Of a DNA stretch of 64,000 nt, positions 1 to 10,043 are shown one piece after another (position 1 is the first letter of the stretch; the number at the start of each line of letters is the position of its first letter). This DNA comes from Adiantum capillus-veneris (Eukaryota > Streptophyta > Polypodiopsida > Polypodiales > Pteridaceae): positions 22,379,946 to 22,443,945 of the forward strand of contig CM043969.1 of assembly GCA_014529385.2 (NCBI GenBank), read 5' to 3'. The notes below the pieces were generated by a model. It did no database searches. It was not told the origin of the DNA and saw only the letters and a program-made list of their open reading frames with translations. Position numbers and translations under genes: made by a program.

Positions 1-473
1 AAATTACCCATATCTATCAAAAAAACCACAAAATTCAGACTCTTCTCTTAAAAGACAGCATCATGGTGGTTGATTACTCAGCTTCAATTACCTTGTCTCT
101 CAAGGAAGGTCAAGAGTGGAGAAAAAATGTACCGTCAAAGCTAGTGGACCGTCAACAAGCGTCAAAATTGGCCCTACTCAAGACACTTGGAGCATCAACC
201 TTGTAAGAAATCCACCTTTTCTTACCTCTTAAGAGTTTTTCTTCCTTATTTGTATCCTACACGGATAATCCCATTGTAAATATCCAATTCCATTTGTAAA
301 TTAATACTAACTCTACTAACACTAACCCACTATGAAAAGTCCTATCACCTCCATTTCTCTCCTCTCTCTTTCCCCACCAACTTCTTGATAATTCCAAGCA
401 AAAGAAATTAGATAAATTGCTGAAAATCTAACCCAACCATGGTTAGAGGAGTAACCCTAGCCTTCAAAATTGC

Positions 474-480
474 TATAAAA
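474..480 (+). promoter_or_regulatory. TATA box of the element A 5' LTR
   Basis: TATAAAA lies in a context repeated in the 3' LTR at 9075-9081. It is the best core promoter candidate for the element RNA. The start site is inferred to lie about 30 bp downstream. Confidence 0.6.
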
Positions 481-1141
481 CGAGGGTGGAGCTAGCACAA
501 AAAGGGGGGAGAAGAAAGAGCACTATGCTATAGCTTGAGAAGCCAAGCTCAACCTCTTGAGAAGGAGCTCTTGAGTGGAATCTCATTGGCATTAGGCATA
601 TGTATGTGTTGTATTAGGGGTGATTAGCAAGGGAACTCTATGCCATTGTAAGAGAGAGTGATCATTCAATTGAGAGTAGGAAATCTATCATTTCTCCTAC
701 TAGTGTAAGCCCAACATTTGCTGAATCAAGGAAGGTGACTTTGGATTAAGCATGGATACCTTGTCTCCCTTCCAACGTGAAGTCATGGACAATAATGATG
801 TGTAAGTGTCTTGGTGTTTTATTTAAGTTCTTGATAGCTTGTCTTCGGGTATTGTTATCAATTTAGCCATAAATCCCACATGCTGTAAGAGGGCGACAGG
901 GTGGAGAGGACTCCCCTGGCCTTAAGACAGTGATTGGGGTGGCTTTTTTCTTGTGATGTGTTGTGGTGTAATTTACTCAGGCTATGTTGAACAAATACTA
1001 ATCTCACTTTGATTGGTCATGACAGATTTGTAAGAAGGCATTAGTGCAACAAGCACCCCCTTCCCCCTTCTCTCTCTTTCTTACATATATATATTTATGT
1101 TTGCTTGATCATTAACGATACACTTCAAAGCACCCCGAGCA

Positions 1142-1144
<3 letters not shown>

Positions 1145-1188
<44 letters not shown>
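1145..1188 (+). repeat. (CT)n microsatellite in the element A 5' LTR
   Basis: This is a perfect CT run of about 22 units. The 3' LTR counterpart (9746-9781) is about 18 units, which explains most of the length difference between the LTRs. Confidence 0.95.
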
Positions 1189-1191
<3 letters not shown>

Positions 1192-1453
1192 TTTTAGTGT
1201 GTGAGAGTGTTCCATTGGTGTTAGGGTTAGTGTAAATTCCTTGCTTGTTTGTGGGTTGCTCTAACGATTCTCCTCTTTTGCATCCTAGTTCGCTCTTAAA
1301 CTAGGTGGTGCCCCTTGTGTAGTTGGGATTTGGCTGGGGGTTTGTTGTTTTGGTTTGTGTTGTGTTGTGCCCCAGCCCCATTGAGCAACACGGGAGCCTT
1401 GAAGGGTGTCTAGAGGTTGCTCTTCTTGTTGCCCGCCCTGGACCGCTTCAAAT

Positions 1454-1470
1454 TGGTGCCCCCACTGAGG
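1454..1470 (+). other. Primer binding site of element A
   Basis: TGGTGCCCCCACTGAGG starts three bases after the LTR end. It has the TGG start expected for pairing with a tRNA CCA 3' end. It is not the initiator-Met type (TGGTATCAGAGC), and I cannot name the tRNA. Confidence 0.65.
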
Positions 1471-1526
1471 ATAGGCTTGTGTATGTTTTGTGAAGGCTCA
1501 ACCTTTAGCACAATCAAGTAGCTTGC

Positions 1527-1739
1527 ATGAATCATGAGAATTTGTATGATCCTTTCATTCCCATTGCAAGGCAAAAGGTACACATAATTGTTAGTACTAA
1601 GTTGCAATTTCAGCGAGTAATTCGTAGAATTTTAGGTCCTCTTAGGTTGGTAGAGATAAACGCATCAGTAAATCTTTTTATTTTGCCTCTCATTAGGTAC
1701 GACCTTAGTTTGGACGTCTATATTTTTGTTTTGTTTTAA
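1527..1739 (+). CDS. Small leader ORF 1 of element A (70 aa), tandem homologue of leader ORF 2
   Basis: An ATG-started ORF lies between the primer binding site and gag. From residue 18 on it aligns without gaps to the ORF at 1761-1979, offset by exactly 240 nt. Both share an LPLI.Y....DV.IF.L ending and an E(I/IL).AS..N core. The two ORFs are clearly a tandem duplication. Whether either is translated is unknown: they could be upstream ORFs modulating gag or plain leader sequence. I recognise no domain. Confidence 0.35.
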   Translation: MNHENLYDPFIPIARQKVHIIVSTKLQFQRVIRRILGPLRLVEINASVNLFILPLIRYDLSLDVYIFVLF

Positions 1740-1760
1740 GAATTAGGTCATGCATAGACC

Positions 1761-1979
1761 ATGGATAATGGCCCAGGAATACAGGTTTTTCCCTTTCATT
1801 TCACTCCACACATTAGAGTAAACATTACAATTAGTAGAAAAATCCATTTTAAACAACGTATGGTATTCATGTTTGGCGCCCAAAGAGTAGGAGAAATTCT
1901 CGCGTCACCAAACCCTGTCATTCTACCTCTTATTGATTATCATAGGTCATTTGATGTGAATATTTTTATTTTGTTGTAG
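1761..1979 (+). CDS. Small leader ORF 2 of element A (72 aa)
   Basis: This is the second copy of the 240-nt leader duplication, in the same reading frame as copy 1. The DNA has diverged considerably more than the LTRs, so the duplication is older than this insertion and probably a feature of the family. It ends about 85 nt before the gag ATG at 2064. No known domain is visible. Confidence 0.35.
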   Translation: MDNGPGIQVFPFHFTPHIRVNITISRKIHFKQRMVFMFGAQRVGEILASPNPVILPLIDYHRSFDVNIFILL

Positions 1980-2063
1980 AATAGATTGCAATTTAGAAAA
2001 TATTATTGTGTAAATATTTTAAAGAAAGAAAAAACAAAAACGCGTCACTTTGAAATCAATTCA

Positions 2064-2780
2064 ATGGAGAGCCAACGCCAAATGTCTGGATATCCTCTTT
2101 TCTTTGGAGAGCCTGGAGAGGATGCAGAATTATTTCTAGCGAATTTCAAGATGTCTTGCCGTATCAAGAGGATAGTAACTGATCAAGAACGTGTAGAAAT
2201 GTTTGAGGTGGTCCTTAGGAAAGATGCTAGCACTTGGTTTGACTCTTTTCCTGAGGAAGTTAAAGGGAATTACACGGAAATTTTGAATCGTTTCAAGAAA
2301 TACTTCTTTGATCCCCAAAACACTCAAAAACTATGGCAAGACATTGTTTCTCATAAGCAAAAAGACTTAGACGACTACTACTTGTACAAGCAAGAGTTTC
2401 TACGTCTTTGGGCTCTATGGATACGAAATGTTGCTAACCCTAGTGATGGTGAAGAATTTTTAAAGAAGGAGAGGTTCATAGACGGACTCTTTCCTGACCT
2501 TAAGGTAAAAGTTGAGGCGGGTGCACCTGCTACTTTTGATGCAGCTGAAACTAGGGCTGCTGAGAAGTATAGGAAACTCAAGTGCTTAAGGGGAGAGGTT
2601 CCAATAGAAGGTCTTGGACCCAAAGGTAAGTCACAAGAATCAACATCTAGGGAGCTTCCTGAGGTAACGGCTGAAGTGATTGAGAAGTTAAATGAATCTT
2701 TAAGCAGCCTGTCAATTCACCTTGCACAAGCTGTAGGTCCAAAGGGACAAGCAAAGAAGTCAGAAGAGAGAGAGCCATGA
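2064..2780 (+). CDS. gag: Element A gag (capsid region)
   Basis: This is the retrotransposon gag capsid protein that packages element RNA into cytoplasmic virus-like particles. I chose the ATG at 2064 (MESQRQMSGYPLFFGEPGED) because it is the first ATG in this frame and is followed at once by the typical gypsy start 'FxGExxEDAxxFLxxF'. The middle carries W-S-F and 'F...YF.D......W......KQ....DDYY..F' gag features. The ORF ends at TGA 2778-2780. The same frame then runs straight into a CCHC zinc knuckle at 2798, so in the ancestor gag and nucleocapsid were probably one polypeptide. The TGA is either a mutation or a readthrough site. Confidence 0.85.
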   Translation: MESQRQMSGYPLFFGEPGEDAELFLANFKMSCRIKRIVTDQERVEMFEVVLRKDASTWFDSFPEEVKGNYTEILNRFKKYFFDPQNTQKLWQDIVSHKQKDLDDYYLYKQEFLRLWALWIRNVANPSDGEEFLKKERFIDGLFPDLKVKVEAGAPATFDAAETRAAEKYRKLKCLRGEVPIEGLGPKGKSQESTSRELPEVTAEVIEKLNESLSSLSIHLAQAVGPKGQAKKSEEREP

Positions 2781-5105
2781 ACTAGGAGAGTCTTGCAATG
2801 TTGGAATTGCGGAGAGTCTGGACATGGGATGTATAATTGTCCTTGGCCCCGTGGAGATCCAGGGAGACCTAAATTGAATTACCCAGTGATGAATGCAGGA
2901 GAAGGAGCTGGTCAACAACCAAGGCTTCTACAAAGGCCAAATGGACCAAGACCACCTGCAGAAGGGGTAGAAGGAGTTCCACCTTTGCCGGATCCAAATG
3001 TGCATGTGGTAGAGGTGACAAATTCAAATGAGGTTGACATGGAAGCCAATGGCATTAAGCGTGGCCGAGGAAAAGGTAAAGAGAAAGAAGGAGTCACATC
3101 ACAGAGTGACCATGGACGAGGCAAGAAGGCAAAGGAAACCAAGGAAACCAAGAGGACTCGACGTCGTATCAACCTCCAAGACTTCCCTCTTGGACATGGT
3201 ATGGCTCCGTACAACTTGTTGGAAGACATGAGAGGTAAGGGTCCTGATATTTCATGGCCTCAATTTCTTGCATTATGTCCACAAGTTAGGAGGGATTTAA
3301 CAAGGGCAGTTAGCACTAGGAGAAAGGTAAAAGAGAGTGTGCCTGTTGTAAAAATTGCACAAGCTGAAATGAATGAGGACATTACACCGGTGCTAGACTG
3401 TTACATCAAAGGAATATTGGTTAGGAAAGGTCTAGTGGATGGGGGTGCACAAATTTGCATCATGACAGAGGGACTCATGCAAAGACTAGGCATGCACATC
3501 CAGGAGACACCTGAAATCAAAGTCAAGATGGCAAACAATAGCAAGGGTAGGTGTGTAGGCATTTGTAAAAATGTCTTTGTAGAGGCCTTTGGCATTAAGA
3601 AAGTGGTGGATTTTTATGTTATGTCGACCAAGGGAAGTGGTTATCCATTTATCCTAGGAAGACCATGGCTAATGAAAATGCGAGCTTTGCAGGATTGGGA
3701 GAGTGGGAAATTAATTTGCAGGAATGACAATCATAAGAAGGTTGTCTTTGACATGAAGGAGCAACGCCAAGAGGAGCTCCATGAAGAATCATCTCAAAGT
3801 GAGACGGAAGAAGATTGGACCGATAGCACTTCAGAAGAAGAAAGTAGCGGCAGCATTACTAAAGAGGAGTCTTCCATCGAAGTCATGGGGGTAAGGTTTA
3901 AGCCAAGCAACCAAGAGACCTCTTGTCAAGGCTTGGAGGAGGTAGGTCCTCAAGAGAACGAAGGTGTACAAGATGAAGGGATGCTGGAAGGTATGCTATC
4001 AACAACACTTACAAAGGATGAAAGAGAGGAGTTCAAATGTGTGCTAAGGAAGTTTCCTAGGCTTTTTGCTAAAGACTACACCGACGTGCGTGGGGTAGAT
4101 GTTGTTCAACACAAGATTGAGTTAAAGCCTGAGGCCACACCTAAAGCTCAGAAGCTACGAAGGCTAGGAGCTATAAAGGAACAGGCTCTACTCAAGGAGG
4201 TAAGAAAGCTTCTAGCAGCAGGTTTCATTTATCCAGTGGAGAATTCAGAGTGGGTCTCTCCTGTTGTTGTCACTCCTAAGAAAAATGGCAAGTGGAGGGT
4301 GTGTGTGGATTACCGTCCCCTCAATGAGGCAACAAAAAGATATCACTTTCCCCTCCCATTCCAGGATGAGATACTAAATGAGGTAGCTGGTCATGAGAAG
4401 TACACTGTGTGCGATGGTTACTCAGGTTACTTTCAAATAGGGATTGCATTGGAGGATCAATTGAAAACAACCTTTATCACTCCTTGGGGTTGTTATGCTT
4501 TTAGAGTCATGCCATTTGGTCTGACAAATGCTCCTGCAACATTCCAACGTTTCATGAATATGGTGTTTCAAGCATTCTTTGGAACGTCAATTAGGGTGTT
4601 CATTGATGATTTCTGTATTTATAGCTCAAAATCATTGCATCTACAAAGGTTAGAAGAAGGTTTAAAGAAGCTCTATGACATGGGAGGTCAACTCAACCCC
4701 GACAAGTGCCATATAGGTGAGGATGAAGTAATCTTGCTTGGTCATAAAGTTTCTTACAAAGGCATTGAAGTGGATCCTTCAAAGGCAAAGGCTCTTATTG
4801 AGCTACCATCACGCAAGAGTCTTAAGGAGGTCATCTCATTCATTCAAAAGGTGAAGTATATGTCGCGCTTCATTCACTTAGCCTCGGAGTTACTTCACCC
4901 TTTGCAAAAGTTGACACAACAAGTAGAATTTGAATGGTCTGATGAGCTTGAAGAGTACTTTTGTAACATTAAAGCCATTTTGTCAGAGCTACCAACACTC
5001 ATGCCTCCTTGTTGGGAGTACACATTCTTTGTTAGCTCTAGTGCTAGGAAAGAAACAATTGGTGTAGTTTTGCTACAACAAGATCCCTATAGTACCAGGA
5101 TGTAG
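2781..5105 (+). CDS. pol: Element A pol part 1: nucleocapsid knuckle, protease, reverse transcriptase
   Basis: The frame is open from the gag stop to TAG 5103-5105. The order is a zinc knuckle CX2CX4HX4C (CWNCGESGHGMYNC, from 2798), a Lys/Arg-rich linker, a retropepsin and a reverse transcriptase. The retropepsin active site is VDGGAQICIM (Asp codon 3438-3440), a DGG variant of D(S/T)G, followed by ILGRPWL. The RT contains WRVCVDYRPLN, PFGLTNAPATFQ and the catalytic FIDDF at 4599-4613. The connection/first RNase H begins before the stop. Both catalytic Asp of the YxDD-type box are present. No other stops interrupt it, so RT looks intact. Confidence 0.92.
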   Translation, partial: TRRVLQCWNCGESGHGMYNCPWPRGDPGRPKLNYPVMNAGEGAGQQPRLLQRPNGPRPPAEGVEGVPPLPDPNVHVVEVTNSNEVDMEANGIKRGRGKGKEKEGVTSQSDHGRGKKAKETKETKRTRRRINLQDFPLGHGMAPYNLLEDMRGKGPDISWPQFLALCPQVRRDLTRAVSTRRKVKESVPVVKIAQAEMNEDITPVLDCYIKGILVRKGLVDGGAQICIMTEGLMQRLGMHIQETPEIKVKMANNSKGRCVGICKNVFVEAFGIKKVVDFYVMSTKGSGYPFILGRPWLMKMRALQDWESGKLICRNDNHKKVVFDMKEQRQEELHEESSQSETEEDWTDSTSEEESSGSITKEESSIEVMGVRFKPSNQETSCQGLEEVGPQENEGVQDEGMLEGMLSTTLTKDEREEFKCVLRKFPRLFAKDYTDVRGVDVVQHKIELKPEATPKAQKLRRLGAIKEQALLKEVRKLLAAGFIYPVENSEWVSPVVVTPKKNGKWRVCVDYRPLNEATKRYHFPLPFQDEILNEVAGHEKYTVCDGYSGYFQIGIALEDQLKTTFITPWGCYAFRVMPFGLTNAPATFQRFMNMVFQAFFGTSIRVFIDDFCIYSSKSLHLQRLEEGLKKLYDMGGQLNPDKCHIGEDEVILLGHKVSYKGIEVDPSKAKALIELPSRKSLKEVISFIQKVKYMSRFIHLASELLHPLQKLTQQVEFEWSDELEEYFCNIKAILSELPTLMPPCWEYTFFVSSSARKETIGVVLLQQDPYSTRM

Positions 5106-5729
5106 CCCATCTACTTTGCTAGTAGGGTCATGAATGCTTTAGAGAGAGGCTACACGGAGGCAGAACTCATGATGCTTTCTCTCATGTTTGCGATAAGGAA
5201 GTTTAGATCCTACTTGCTCCCAAAACCTTTTGTAATCCTCACCGCAGAGAATTTGCTCCCTTGGGTGTCATCTCAAATGAATCTTAGTACTAGGATCTCA
5301 AAGTGGATTATGGAGTTGCAAGAGTTTCAATACTCTTTCAAGGTAGAAGATAGTGTGCGTGCACAATTGGCAAGGATTCTCACTTATAGGGTGCATGAAA
5401 AGGAGATTAAGGTGCCTGAAGTAAAGACCCTACCATTGCCACCACCAAAAAGTATTCCTAATGCTTTTACCTTGTTCTTTGATGGAGCTTTTCGTCGAGC
5501 CACAGGAAAAGCAGGGGGAGGGCTAGTGTTGCTCAACCCAAGTGGAGAGGTGGTCATGAAAGAGAAGTTCAATCTACCAAGTTCAGCTAGCAACAATGAA
5601 GCAGAATATGACACACTACTTCATGGTTTAAAAAATATGCATTGGCCATGGTATACAACGTCTCATGGTAAAAGGGGATGCACTTCTCATTGTGAAGCAG
5701 ATTTTAGGCATTTGGGCATGCAAAAATGA
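5106..5729 (+). pseudogene. pol: Element A pol part 2: first RNase H remainder and start of second (archaeal-type) RNase H
   Basis: It continues in frame after TAG 5103-5105 (PIYFASRVMN...), so the stop is a point lesion. The first RNase H is divergent, as is usual in Tat elements. At about 5470 a second RNase H begins with FFDGAF, then GGGLVL and SNNEAEYDTLLHGL, giving Asp and Glu of the active site. The frame is lost within an A6 run at 5629-5634. The next frame then continues the domain with VKGDALLIVKQILG (third Asp). This double RNase H arrangement is the main reason for the Tat assignment. Confidence 0.85.
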
Positions 5730-7338
5730 AAGACTAAGGGCCAAAGTTCATACCATCCGTAGTCTATTTAATCAATTTGAGGAGGTGCAATTATATCATA
5801 TTCCTAGGAAACAAAATGAAGATGCTGATTTACTTGCACAACAAGCTGTTGCATGTGTAAAGAAAGAAGTGCAGGTCATCATGGTGGCGGCTGCTGTGAA
5901 GCAACCGAGGTACCAGGGATTGGAGTCATTGGCTCCCATCATTGGCTACATTTTGGAGGGTGAGTTTCCACCAAACTTCACAAAAGCTCAGAAGAGGAGA
6001 CTCATGAAGAAGGTAAGCATGTATCTCTTCCTAGAAGGCTCCCTCTATCAAAGAGGGAAGGATAAAGTGTGCAGAAGAGTACCAACTATCGCGGAAATTC
6101 CAGCCATTCTAAAAGGTTTGCATGAAGAGGCATGTGGTGGTCATTTTTCCCAAGAATTAACTGTGAAGAAGATTTTGCTTGCGGGGTATGTTTGGCCAAG
6201 TCTGCATGTGGATGTCCAACATTGGTGTAAAAGTTGTCACAATTGTCAGGTAAATGGGAATAGAAGATCGATTTATGGTCCAAGGCAAATTGTGCCTGCA
6301 AATGGACCCTTTGAAAAGTGGGGCATTGATGCTATGGGTCCTCTGCCTAGGACAAAAAATGGTAAACTCTACATTCTAGTGGCTGTAGACTATATGACTA
6401 GGTGGGTGGAAGCACAAAGTGTGGCAAAGGTAAATGAGAGGACAGTGAGCAAATTTGTCTACACTCACATTTGTTGTAGATTTGGCACACCTTTGGAGAT
6501 TGTTTCTGATAATGGTCCAGGGTTTAGAAAGGGATTTCTTACAGAAGTCTGTGAAGAACTTCGCATTCTACATTGTCATAGTACACCCTACTATCCCCAA
6601 TCAAATGGTGGGGTAGAAAAATCTAATGGTGTCATTGCAGGCATCATTAGAAAGATGGTGAAAAACAAGACAAAGTTGTGGGATTACTTCTTGGATGGTG
6701 CCTTGTGGGCGTATCGAACCACATATAGGGAAGCCACGGAGTTCACACCATTTCACTTGGTCTATGGTCAAGAGGCTTTACAGCCAATTGAGCTAAACAT
6801 TCCAACAATGCGACTTCATGGCAAATCAGCACAAGATGATCAAGAAGCATGGATGGATCGACTTCTTACCTTAGCTGAGCTTGAGTGGAAAAGAGAAGCA
6901 GCATACGAGTGCTATAAGAGGAAAGCCACACAGACAAAGGAGAAGCTTGACAAGAAACTGAAGGACAAAGGCCTCAATGAAGGAGATCTTGTGCTAAGGT
7001 ATGACAATCGATTCGATAATCGTTTTGATGCCAAATTTGAAACAAGATGGCAGGGGCCATACATAGTCAAGAAGGCTTTCAATTCAAGTTACTATCAACT
7101 TATGGACTTGAATGGGAAAGAGCACTCTAGGAAGGTAAACGGCTATCGCTTGAAGCCTTACTTGAGTCGCCTTCTACCAAAGGATCTACCAAAGCAAAAG
7201 GCAACTATCCCATGTAAGTATTGTTCCATGAAGCATGAGTGTAACACAAACCAAAATTCCAAGGGGCCAAACAATGAAGATCTTGTCAAGGACTCTGAAG
7301 CACTCTCTTTGGAAAAGATTCTTTATGATGGTACATGA
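5665..7338 (+). CDS. pol: Element A pol part 3: end of second RNase H and integrase
   Basis: It opens with the end of the archaeal-type RNase H (VKGDALLIVK...HIPRKQNEDADLLA). An integrase follows: an HHCC zinc-binding region (H..H...CKSCHNC), then the catalytic core. Core Asp are at 6328-6330 (GIDAMGP) and 6508-6510 (SDNGPGF), and Glu is at 6616-6618 (GGVEKSN), so the DDE triad is complete. The C-terminal part has the GPY-type motif WQGPYIV. No chromodomain is seen. The protein ends 28 bp before the LTR. Integrase inserts the cDNA into the nuclear genome. Confidence 0.92.
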   Translation: MVKGDALLIVKQILGIWACKNERLRAKVHTIRSLFNQFEEVQLYHIPRKQNEDADLLAQQAVACVKKEVQVIMVAAAVKQPRYQGLESLAPIIGYILEGEFPPNFTKAQKRRLMKKVSMYLFLEGSLYQRGKDKVCRRVPTIAEIPAILKGLHEEACGGHFSQELTVKKILLAGYVWPSLHVDVQHWCKSCHNCQVNGNRRSIYGPRQIVPANGPFEKWGIDAMGPLPRTKNGKLYILVAVDYMTRWVEAQSVAKVNERTVSKFVYTHICCRFGTPLEIVSDNGPGFRKGFLTEVCEELRILHCHSTPYYPQSNGGVEKSNGVIAGIIRKMVKNKTKLWDYFLDGALWAYRTTYREATEFTPFHLVYGQEALQPIELNIPTMRLHGKSAQDDQEAWMDRLLTLAELEWKREAAYECYKRKATQTKEKLDKKLKDKGLNEGDLVLRYDNRFDNRFDAKFETRWQGPYIVKKAFNSSYYQLMDLNGKEHSRKVNGYRLKPYLSRLLPKDLPKQKATIPCKYCSMKHECNTNQNSKGPNNEDLVKDSEALSLEKILYDGT

Positions 7339-7350
7339 ATATACCATCAT

Positions 7351-7366
7351 CCTAGGGGAGGGCTAA
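7351..7366 (+). other. Polypurine tract of element A
   Basis: AGGGGAGGGCTAA lies immediately before the LTR start TGATAGCC. It is the expected plus-strand priming site. Confidence 0.7.
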
Positions 7367-9074
7367 TGATAGCCGTTTTTTCGGCTCTCTGTAATTGCCA
7401 TAGTGAGTTATCTCACCCTATCAAATCACTCAAACACTGTGGTTACCCTCACCCTTTCACTGTATATAGGCGCGTGTGAGTTAGGGGATTTTTCCCATAT
7501 CTCCTTACTGAAATAAAAAACCCTCAATTAGCTAGTCATTGGGCTAGTTGAGCCAAAAAAATAAAAAATATAAGTATATTATGGCCCATGCATATGTAAA
7601 TATTTCTTTGTATATAGGGCCTAAATAAAAGATTTTTTCATAATTATTTTGGTATTTATTTAAATATTTCTACCTAGGTGTGTGTTATTTATGCTTTGTA
7701 CATTGACTCACCATTACCACAATTTTTTTTACCATTTTTCATACTCTTTATTCCATCTAGAAATATTTTTATGTAAGCTTCTCTTATATTTGGTGTAACT
7801 CCACCCCAACAAAAATCCAAAAAAAACTAGTTTTATTTATGTGTATATTTTTTCACTATTGTGATTTTTCCCTTCCTACATCTATTTTGTTTTTTTTCTA
7901 AAAACTTAGAACACCAAAAATATTTATCTTTTTATGGTAGCCTCATAATGAGAGAGATTTCTTTTGACCCCTTTATATTTTTTCCACTTATATTATTTAT
8001 ATTTGACATGTACATATTTTTTAGACCCCTCAATATTTGATTTTCTTAGTTGTACTATTCACTTATATCATGATCTCAACAATATCTTCAATTATAGACC
8101 TACCAAATAAGGTCAAGGGTAGGTGGCATGCATACATGCACTATGGAGGGCTCACTCTTGGAGGTATTCAAAAGAATCATCCAAAGAAGGACCCCACAAG
8201 GACCTTGTGCAGTGGAAAAACACGGTCGGTTTTGCTGAATGTTTAAAGTTCACTTACTCTCCAAATTTGAAAAGGTGATACAAACAAAAGTTGTAGCTCG
8301 TGGGCTGAACTTTTTCCTCAAATGTTTTCATATGTTTTTGAGCTACGAGCTGTGAGCTATGATTTTATTAGTGGACCCCAGTTTTCCCATGTTATGCAGC
8401 CACACTCTCTCTTCCACTTTATCATTTTCCTCTTTCACACACACTTCTCCACTCATCATCCCCACCTCTCTCACCACTCCTCTCTGCACCCTAATCACCT
8501 TCTCCTCAACCTTGAAGAATAAGAGAAACCATGGTGAACTCATACGTCCCACACACAATTCCATTCCAAAATTGACCACCTAGTCTCATTTTTCCTCCTC
8601 CAAATTACCCATATCTATCAAAAAAACCACGAAATTCAGCCTCTTCTCTTAAAAGACAGCATCATGGTGGTTGATTACTCAGCTTCAATTACCTTGTCTC
8701 TCAAGGAAGGTCAAGAGTGGAGAAAAAATGTACCGTCAAAGATAGTAGACCTTCAACAAGCGTAAAAATTGGCCCTACTCAAGACACTTGGAGCATCAAC
8801 CTTGTAAGAAATCCACCTTTTCTTACCTCTTAAGAGTTTTTCTTCCTTATTTGTATCCTACATGGATACTCCCATTGTAAATATCCAATTCCATTTGTAA
8901 ATTAATACTAACTCTACTAACATTAACCCACTATGAAAAGTCCTATCACCTCCATTTCTCTCCTCTCTCTTTCCCCACCAACTTCTTGATAATTCCAAGC
9001 AAAAGAAATTAGATAAATTGCTGAAAATCTAACCCAACCATGGTTAGAGGAGTAACCCTAGCCTTCAAAATTGC

Positions 9075-9081
9075 TATAAAA
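9075..9081 (+). promoter_or_regulatory. TATA box of the element A 3' LTR
   Basis: TATAAAA is at the position equivalent to 474-480. It could drive read-out transcription into element D sequence at 10044 and beyond. Confidence 0.55.
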
Positions 9082-9742
9082 GGAGGGTGTAGCTAGCACA
9101 AAAAGGGGGGAGAAGAAAGAGCACTATGCTATAGCTTGAGAAGCCAAGCTCAACCTCTTGAGAAGGAGCTCTTGAGTGGAATCTCATTGGCATTAGGCAT
9201 ATGTATGTGTTGTATTAGGGGTGATTAGCAAGGGAACTCTATGCCATTGTAAGAGAGAGTGATCATTCAATTGAGAGTAGGAAATCTACCATTTCTCCTA
9301 CTAGTGTAAGCCCAACATTTGTTGAATCAAGGAGGGTGAATTTGGACTAAGCATGGATACCTTGTCTCCCTTCCAACGTGAAGTCATGGACAATAATGAT
9401 GTGTAAGTGTCTTGGTGTTTTATTTAAGTTCTTGATAGCTTGTCTCCGGGTATTGTTATCAATTTAGCCATAAATCCCACATGCTGTAAGAGGGCGACAG
9501 GGTGGAGAGGACTCCCCTGGCCTTAAGATAGTGATTGGGGTGGCTTTTGTCTTGTGATGTGTTGTGGTGTAATTTACTCAGGCTATGTTGAACAAATACT
9601 AATCTCACTTTGATTGGTCATGACAGATTTGTAAGAAGGCATTAGTGCAACAAGCACCCCCTTCCCCCTTCTCTCTCTTTCTTACATATATATATTTATG
9701 TTTGCTTGATCATTAACGATACACTTCAAAGCACCCCGAGCA

Positions 9743-9745
<3 letters not shown>

Positions 9746-9781
<36 letters not shown>
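9746..9781 (+). repeat. (CT)n microsatellite in the element A 3' LTR
   Basis: A perfect CT run of about 18 units, the counterpart of 1145-1188. Confidence 0.95.
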
Positions 9782-9784
<3 letters not shown>

Positions 9785-10043
9785 TTTTAGTGTGTGAGAG
9801 TGTTCCATTGGTGTTAGGGTTAGTGTAAATTCCTTGCTTGTTTGTGGGTTGCTCTAACGATTCTCCTCTTTTGCGTCCTAGTTCGCTCTTAAACTAGGTG
9901 GTGCCCCTTGTGTAGTTGGGATTTGGCTGGGGGTTTGTTGTTTTGGTTTGTGTTGTGTTGTGCCCCAACCCCATTGAGCAACACGGGAGCCTTGAAGGGT
10001 GTCTAGAGGTTGCTCTTCTTGTTGCCCGCCCCAGACCGCTTCA

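Larger units (their letters stand above)
1..1450 (+). repeat. 5' LTR of element A (partial)
   Basis: It is nearly identical to 8602-10043. It ends in GACCGCTTCA directly before the primer binding site, and the 3' LTR ends with the same ten bases. It contains a TATA box (474-480), a (CT)n run and a long transcribed leader. Confidence 0.93.
1..10043 (+). mobile_element. Element A: Tat-like Ty3/gypsy LTR retrotransposon (5' end outside the window)
   Basis: The order seen is LTR, primer binding site, two small leader ORFs, gag, zinc knuckle, protease, RT, RNase H, second (archaeal-type) RNase H, integrase, polypurine tract, LTR. The integrase after RT places it in Ty3/gypsy, and the double RNase H points to the Tat lineage. 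Position 1 of the window aligns with 8602 in the 3' LTR, so about 1235 bp of the 5' LTR lie outside. The two LTRs differ at roughly two dozen positions over about 1.44 kb by eye, so the insertion is fairly young. Coding lesions are few: two in-frame stops and one frameshift. It sits in element D, whose sequence resumes at 10044. A 5-bp target duplication cannot be checked because the 5' edge is missing. Confidence 0.93.
7367..10043 (+). repeat. 3' LTR of element A (complete, 2677 bp)
   Basis: It starts TGATAGCC after the polypurine tract and ends ...GACCGCTTCA, with the usual TG...CA termini. 8602-10043 matches window positions 1-1450. The first 1.2 kb (U3) is AT-rich and carries only small ORFs. 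A TATA box is at 9075-9081. Confidence 0.92.

Noticed and set aside
1986-2063. Earlier start of gag at 1986
   Set aside because: It begins with TTG, not ATG, and the added residues are Lys/Tyr-rich without gag resemblance. ATG 2064 fits the family start.
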